A stretch of DNA of 26,924 bases, taken from Alphaproteobacteria bacterium (lineage in GTDB: Bacteria > Pseudomonadota > Alphaproteobacteria > Bin95). The notes beneath the pieces are model-generated. The model was not told where the DNA came from. It made no database searches and saw nothing but the letters and a program-made list of their open reading frames with translations. Shown here piece by piece: positions 23,023 through 26,924 of this stretch (position 1 is the stretch's first letter; every line of letters begins with the position of its first letter). Location of the stretch: positions 1 through 26,924 of the forward strand of contig JAJECF010000085.1 of the NCBI GenBank assembly GCA_022822125.1, written 5' to 3'. A program made the translations under genes and the position numbers.

Positions 23023-23589
23023 ATGCCGACGCTCTACGTGGTCGCCGGTCCTAACGGATGCGGCAAGTCCACCCTGACCCGCACCACATGGTTCCACAAG
23101 GTCGAAGTGATCGACCCCGATGCTATCGCGCGCGACATGTCTGCCGCCAATCCCGGACAGGCAGCCCGCGAAGCATTGCGCCGCCGCCGCGCCGCATTGG
23201 CAGCAGGCAGGACACTGGCGGTGGAAACCACCCTCGCCGGTTCGGGCGTTCTCCGACTGATGGAGACAGCGCGCAGAGCGGGCTACCGGATTGTCCTGCA
23301 TTACGTATCGCTGGATTCCCCCGGCCAGGCGCTCATCCGTATCCGCAACCGTGTCATGCTGGGCGGCTACGATGTTCCGGAATCGGACGTCCGGCGGCGG
23401 TTCGCACGTTCCCAAGCCAACCTGCCGGCCGCAATTTCGCGGGCCGACGAGGTATTGCTCTACGACAATACCGACTCCGACATGCCCCACCGCGAGGTCG
23501 CGGTCTTCACGGCCGACCTGCGGTGGACCGCCGAGCGCCTTCCGGACTGGGCGAGCGCGGCGCTCTCGCATGTGCCGCCGCGTATGTGA
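23023..23589 (+). CDS. Zeta-toxin-like P-loop kinase
   Basis: The 188-residue protein starts MPTLYVVAGPNGCGKSTLTR, with the Walker A loop at residues 9-17. VIDPDAIARDMSAANPGQAAREALRRR follows, then LAVETTLAGSGVLRLMETARRAGY, all in the order seen in zeta-type toxins and related kinases; IRNRVMLGGYDVPESDVRRRFARS is the Arg-rich helix near residue 107-130 that contacts phosphate, and DEVLLYDNTD follows. Zeta toxins phosphorylate UDP-N-acetylglucosamine and poison wall synthesis; many chromosomal relatives have untested substrates. The small gene just upstream is the likely antidote. An alternative TTG start at 23011 would add four residues. Confidence 0.8.
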   Translation: MPTLYVVAGPNGCGKSTLTRTTWFHKVEVIDPDAIARDMSAANPGQAAREALRRRRAALAAGRTLAVETTLAGSGVLRLMETARRAGYRIVLHYVSLDSPGQALIRIRNRVMLGGYDVPESDVRRRFARSQANLPAAISRADEVLLYDNTDSDMPHREVAVFTADLRWTAERLPDWASAALSHVPPRM

Positions 23590-23628
23590 TTCGTGCCGGC
23601 GCGGACGCCCGAAGCGCCCGCCCCGCTG

Positions 23629-24795
23629 TCAACCGGTTGCGTGCATCTCGACAACGTGGCGGCCGACGATGTTGCGCTGGATCTGGTTGGTGCCCTCGAC
23701 GATCTGGAGCACCTTGGCGTCGCGGAAGAAACGCTCCACGGGGTTGTCGGCCGAAATGCCGGCCGAGCCCCAGAGCTGCACCGCGTCGGTCGCGACCGAC
23801 ATGGCGGCGTCGGTGGCCATGCATTTCGCCATCGCCGCCCAGGGCGCGAGCGCGCGGCCCGAGACGCCCGCATCCGAGAGCGCGGCGGCCTTGTACACCA
23901 TCTGCCGGGCGGCCTCGGTGCGCATGGTCATGTCGGCCAGCATCCAGCGCACGCCCTGGAAGTCTGCGACCGGCTGCCCGAAGGCCTCGCGGCCGAGCAC
24001 GAAATCCGCCGCAAGGTCGAGCGCGCCCTGGGCGAGGCCGGTGCCGCGCGCGCCGATCATCGGGCGCGAGCGGTTGAACGCCTCCATCACCGTCAGCCAC
24101 CCCTCGCCCTCGGGTCCGATGCGGTTCTCCTCCGGCACGAAGGCGTCGTCGAAGAAGAGCGGGCAGGAGGGGATACCGCGCGAGCCGAGCTTGCGCTCCG
24201 GCCGACCGACGGTGAGGCCCGGCGTGCCCTTCTCGACCGCGAATACCGAGATGCCGCGATGGCGCGCGCCCGGATCGGTCTTGGCGGCGACGACGATGAA
24301 ATCTGCTTCCGGGCTGTTGGTACACCAGGCCTTGGCCCCATCGATGCGGTAGCCGCCCTCGGTGCGGGTCGCGCGCGTGCGGATGCCGGCGGCGTCGGAG
24401 CCGGATTGCGGCTCGGTGACGGAGATCGCAGCCTTCAACTCGCCGCTGGCGAGACCCGGCAGCCAGCGTCTATGCTGCTCCGGCGAGCCGCCCGCGAGCA
24501 CGGCCGCAAAGGGCGTCCATTGCACCAGCAGCAGATAGGCGGTGTTGTAGCAGACGCGGGCGAGTTCCTCGATGGCGAGGCAGCCGGAGAGCACGCTGTC
24601 CGCGCCGCCATAGCGCTCAGGAAAGGGCAGGGCGAAGAGGCCGAGATCGCGCAGCGCCGCGAACATGTCGTGCGGATAGGCGGCCTCGCGGTCGATCTCC
24701 GCCGCGCGCGGCGCCACCTTCTCGCGGGCAAACGCGCGCACCATGTCGCGAAGCAACCGCTGGTCCTCGCCGAGCCCGAAATCCTCCGCGAGCAC
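23629..24795 (-). CDS. Acyl-CoA dehydrogenase
   Basis: The 388-residue FAD enzyme introduces an alpha-beta double bond into an acyl-CoA. Visible marks are FGLGEDQRLLRDMVRAFAREKVAP at the start, AISVTEPQSGSDAAGIRTRATR (FAD/substrate loop, residues 123-144), ARGTGLAQGALDLA, FGQPVADFQGVRWMLADM, and LQIVEGTNQIQRNIVGR near 365-381, which contains the catalytic Glu of the family. The start is a GTG at 24795, 12 bp after the stop of the LLM-type gene, so the two form an operon. The chain length of the substrate cannot be read. Confidence 0.92.
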   Translation of the reverse strand: MLAEDFGLGEDQRLLRDMVRAFAREKVAPRAAEIDREAAYPHDMFAALRDLGLFALPFPERYGGADSVLSGCLAIEELARVCYNTAYLLLVQWTPFAAVLAGGSPEQHRRWLPGLASGELKAAISVTEPQSGSDAAGIRTRATRTEGGYRIDGAKAWCTNSPEADFIVVAAKTDPGARHRGISVFAVEKGTPGLTVGRPERKLGSRGIPSCPLFFDDAFVPEENRIGPEGEGWLTVMEAFNRSRPMIGARGTGLAQGALDLAADFVLGREAFGQPVADFQGVRWMLADMTMRTEAARQMVYKAAALSDAGVSGRALAPWAAMAKCMATDAAMSVATDAVQLWGSAGISADNPVERFFRDAKVLQIVEGTNQIQRNIVGRHVVEMHATG

Positions 24796-24807
24796 TATGC
24801 CGCCGTC

Positions 24808-25964
24808 CTATTCTGCGGCGGCCATACGATTTGCCGCGTAGGGCGCGGCGAGCGGCGGGGCGGCGCCGATCTCGACTCCCGTGTCGTGCGCCTTGAGGCG
24901 GGGCAGCACCTTCTCGGCGAACAGGCGCTGGTTCTCGCGCGCGACGTCGTAGGGCATGCCGCCATAGGAGAGCGCCGCCAGGAAGCCGCCGCAGCCCGCG
25001 CGCTCGACATTGGCGAGCACGCCGTCGACCACCTCGTCCGGCGTGCCCCAGACCTGGAGGTCGGCGAGGAAGCGCACGAAGGTGTCGATGCCGTGTTTGT
25101 GGATGTTGCGGGCGAGCGCGCCGTAATACTCGTAGCCTGGAATGTCGGCCAGGCCCTCATTGTGGAACTCGTAGTGCTTCAGCGCCGAGCGGCAGTAGCC
25201 GACGATGTAGTTCTCATACATCTCGCGGGCCTTTTCCCGGTCCTCATGCACGGCGACGAAGCTCGCGATGATAGGCTTCGGCGCTTCCTCGCCGCCATTG
25301 TGCTGCCGGTAGAGCTCGCGGTAGTTCTCCAGCTCCTCCAGCGTCTTCTCCCAGGGCTTCTGGGCGATGATAAGGATGCCGATGCCGAGCCGGGCCATGA
25401 TCTCCGCCGACTGCGGCGAGACGGAGGCCGCATAGGTGCGCCCGCGGAAGGACTTGAAGGGCCGGGGGCGGATGTCCGTCGGCGGCTGGCGGAGATGCTT
25501 GCCGTCGCTCTGGATGGTGCCGGTCTCCAGCGCGCCCATCACCGCCTCGGCATATTCGACGAAGCGCTCGCGGCTCTCGCCCATTTCCAGGCGGAAGCCG
25601 TTGAACTCGACCCGCCCGAGGCCGCGCCCCATGCCGAAGATCGCCCGCCCGTTCGACAAATGGTCGAGCAGCGCAATCTCCTCCGCGACCCGCACCGGAT
25701 CGTGCCAGGGCAGCACGACCACCATGGTGCCGAGCCCGGCGCGCGAGGTGCGCCCGGCCATGTAGGTCAGGAACTGGGTCACGCTCGGGCACATGGTGTA
25801 GTCGGTGAAATGGTGCAGTCGGTGAAATGGTGCTCCGCCGACCAGATGCTGTCGAAGCCCATCGGCTCGGCAGCGTCCGCCAGCGCCACCTCCTGCTGCC
25901 AGACCTCCCGGTCGGTGAGTTTCTTGTCCGGGTTCTGGAAAAAGCAACTCAGGCCGACATGCAT
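24808..25964 (-). pseudogene. LLM-class flavin monooxygenase, frameshifted by a 17-bp duplication
   Basis: The natural start is the ATG at 25964: MHVGLSCFFQNPDKKLTDRE, then FDSIWSAEHHFTD, a typical luciferase-like opening. At about 25818 the frame is lost because a 17-bp segment is doubled. The rest continues in another frame as YTMCPSVTQFLTYMAGRTSR through FKSFRGRTYAASVSPQSAEIMA and DLQVWGTPDEVVDGVLANVERAGCGGFLAAL to the TAG at 24808. Removing one copy restores an intact protein of about 380 residues with GMGRGLGRVEFNGF and other family marks. It precedes the acyl-CoA dehydrogenase by 12 bp. It may be a recent pseudogene, a reversible on/off switch, or an assembly error. Confidence 0.8.
25801..25834 (-). 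repeat. 17-bp tandem duplication inside the LLM-type gene
   Basis: Bases 25801-25817 and 25818-25834 both read GTCGGTGAAATGGTGC plus one base (A or T). Seventeen is not a multiple of three, so it shifts the frame, and the duplicated piece encodes the EHHFTD segment. Confidence 0.9.
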
Positions 25965-26153
25965 GGCGAAGGCGCTCCTCGGGTCGCAGTGGGCGATTCT
26001 CGCAGCCTGCCGACCCTGCCCCGGCCCGCGCCTTTGCGTCAAGTCATGGCGACGGGTTCGCCGGTTTCGGTTCGCAAACGGTGGTATTAGTCTCGGCCTT
26101 TCCGGTCATGTCCCCGGTCGGGCGGGGGCAGGACCCCGAGCGGGAGAACGGCG

Positions 26154-26924
26154 ATGTTGGTGACGCTGGGCGAGATGGCGGGCAGGGCGGCAGCGGCGTT
26201 CGGCGACAGGCCGGCGGTCATTTTTGAGGATGTGCCCTACAGCTTCGAGGCGCTGGACCGGCGGGCGGGCCGCTTCGCCAATGCGCTGGCGCGCGCGGGC
26301 ATCGAGCCCGGCGACCGGGTGACGCTCTGCGCGCCGAATTCCTTCGACTGGATGGCGGCCTATTACGGCGCGGCCAAGGCCGGCGCCGTGCTCAACCCGG
26401 TCACCGCCATGCTGACCGCCGGCGAGATCGGTTATATCGCCGGCAATTGCGGCGCGAAGCTGCTGCTGGTCGGGCCGGACAAGGGCGGGGCGCTGTTCGA
26501 CGCGCTGGCGGAGACCGCCGTGGAAACGGTCGTCGTGGCGGCGGACGAGGCGCCTTCCGGCGCTGTGGCCTTCGAGGAGTTCATCGCCGGCGCCGCCGAG
26601 GCGTTCGAGCCGCGTTCGCGCGGCCTCGACGATCTGGCGGCCATTGGCTACACCTCGGGCACGACCGGCCATCCCAAGGGCGCCATGATGTCGGGCCGCG
26701 CCGTCGCGGTCGGGACGGCGGGGACGGCGCTGATGCACGGCCGGACGACGGCGGACGTCACCGTGAGCGCCCTGCCGCTCTCGCATGTCTATGGCATGGC
26801 GGTGATGAATTGCGGCCTGCTCTGCGGCGCGACGCTGGTGCTGCTGGAGCGGTTCGAGGCCGAAACCATGCTGCGCTCGGTCGAACGCTACAAGGCGACC
26901 ATGCTGGAGGCCGTGCCGACGGGC
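26154..26924 (+). CDS. AMP-dependent acyl-CoA synthetase/ligase, N-terminal part (3' end outside window)
   Basis: The frame opens at the ATG at 26154, with GGGAG nine bases upstream, and runs off the window, giving 257 residues. YSFEALDRRAGRFANALARAG and VTLCAPNSFDWMAAYYGAAKAGAVLNPV are typical N-terminal domain segments. IGYTSGTTGHPKGAMM at about residues 163-178 is the ATP/AMP-binding P-loop of the ANL superfamily, followed by ALPLSHVYGMAVMN. The enzyme activates a carboxylic acid to its CoA ester by way of an acyl-AMP. It is divergent from the LLM-type/acyl-CoA dehydrogenase pair, about 190 bp away, and probably supplies acyl-CoA to the same pathway. The substrate is unknown. Confidence 0.9.
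   Translation, partial: MLVTLGEMAGRAAAAFGDRPAVIFEDVPYSFEALDRRAGRFANALARAGIEPGDRVTLCAPNSFDWMAAYYGAAKAGAVLNPVTAMLTAGEIGYIAGNCGAKLLLVGPDKGGALFDALAETAVETVVVAADEAPSGAVAFEEFIAGAAEAFEPRSRGLDDLAAIGYTSGTTGHPKGAMMSGRAVAVGTAGTALMHGRTTADVTVSALPLSHVYGMAVMNCGLLCGATLVLLERFEAETMLRSVERYKATMLEAVPTG

Noticed and set aside
23593..26163. Plus-strand open frame of 856 codons opposite the acyl-CoA dehydrogenase and LLM genes
   Set aside because: No domain, Arg/Ala/Gly/His-rich composition, and two real genes on the other strand explain the lack of stops in this GC-rich DNA.

Overview
This is a high-GC window, by eye about 70% in the flanks. Gene content is that of an alphaproteobacterium: UbiA of the ubiquinone pathway, a Bcr/CflA exporter, luciferase-like oxidoreductases, acyl-CoA metabolism, and dispersed intergenic palindromes of a kind common in that class. 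A marine, possibly sponge-associated host is a reasonable guess because of the peptide cluster and the reductive dehalogenase, but nothing in the sequence proves it.

Left flank (1-9635). A 5'-truncated CmcJ/NvfI-like oxygenase is followed by about 730 bp of repeat-rich non-coding DNA. Next come a secreted DUF3574-like protein, a Bcr/CflA efflux pump, a luciferase-like flavin oxidoreductase, an iron-type ABC binding protein behind two Fur-like boxes and before a clear terminator, an amidohydrolase, an N-formylglutamate amidohydrolase-like protein, UbiA, and a TcuA-like FAD dehydrogenase.

Central island (about 9.8-20.0 kb, all likely genes on the minus strand, by eye about 60% GC). This is a compact ribosomal-peptide (RiPP) cluster of the NHLP/proteusin type. 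In transcription order: a truncated HlyD-like secretion protein, a C39-peptidase/permease/ATPase, a second NHLM-type permease/ATPase, a CmcJ/NvfI-type oxygenase (Fe(II)/2-oxoglutarate type inferred), an 86-residue NHLP precursor with predicted core TGDIDTW, a flavin-dependent tryptophan halogenase, a 46-codon ORF with a strong Shine-Dalgarno sequence, and an unrecognised 350-residue protein. The simplest model is that the halogenase modifies the C-terminal Trp of the core, the oxygenase and perhaps the unknown protein modify it further, and the C39 transporter cuts after Gly-Gly and exports it. Peptidyl Trp bromination on NHLP leaders is already known (sponge-associated SrpE/SrpI, from memory). 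The less familiar parts here are a degenerate second precursor lying antisense beside the real one, the truncated HlyD gene, the small ORF and the unknown protein.

Right flank (20431-26924, GC-rich). It holds a B12/FeS reductive dehalogenase with an internally duplicated core, a probable zeta-type toxin-antitoxin pair, and a catabolic group: an LLM-type flavin monooxygenase gene broken by a 17-bp tandem duplication, an acyl-CoA dehydrogenase, and a divergent AMP-dependent ligase cut by the window edge. I saw no rRNA, tRNA, CRISPR array or transposase.
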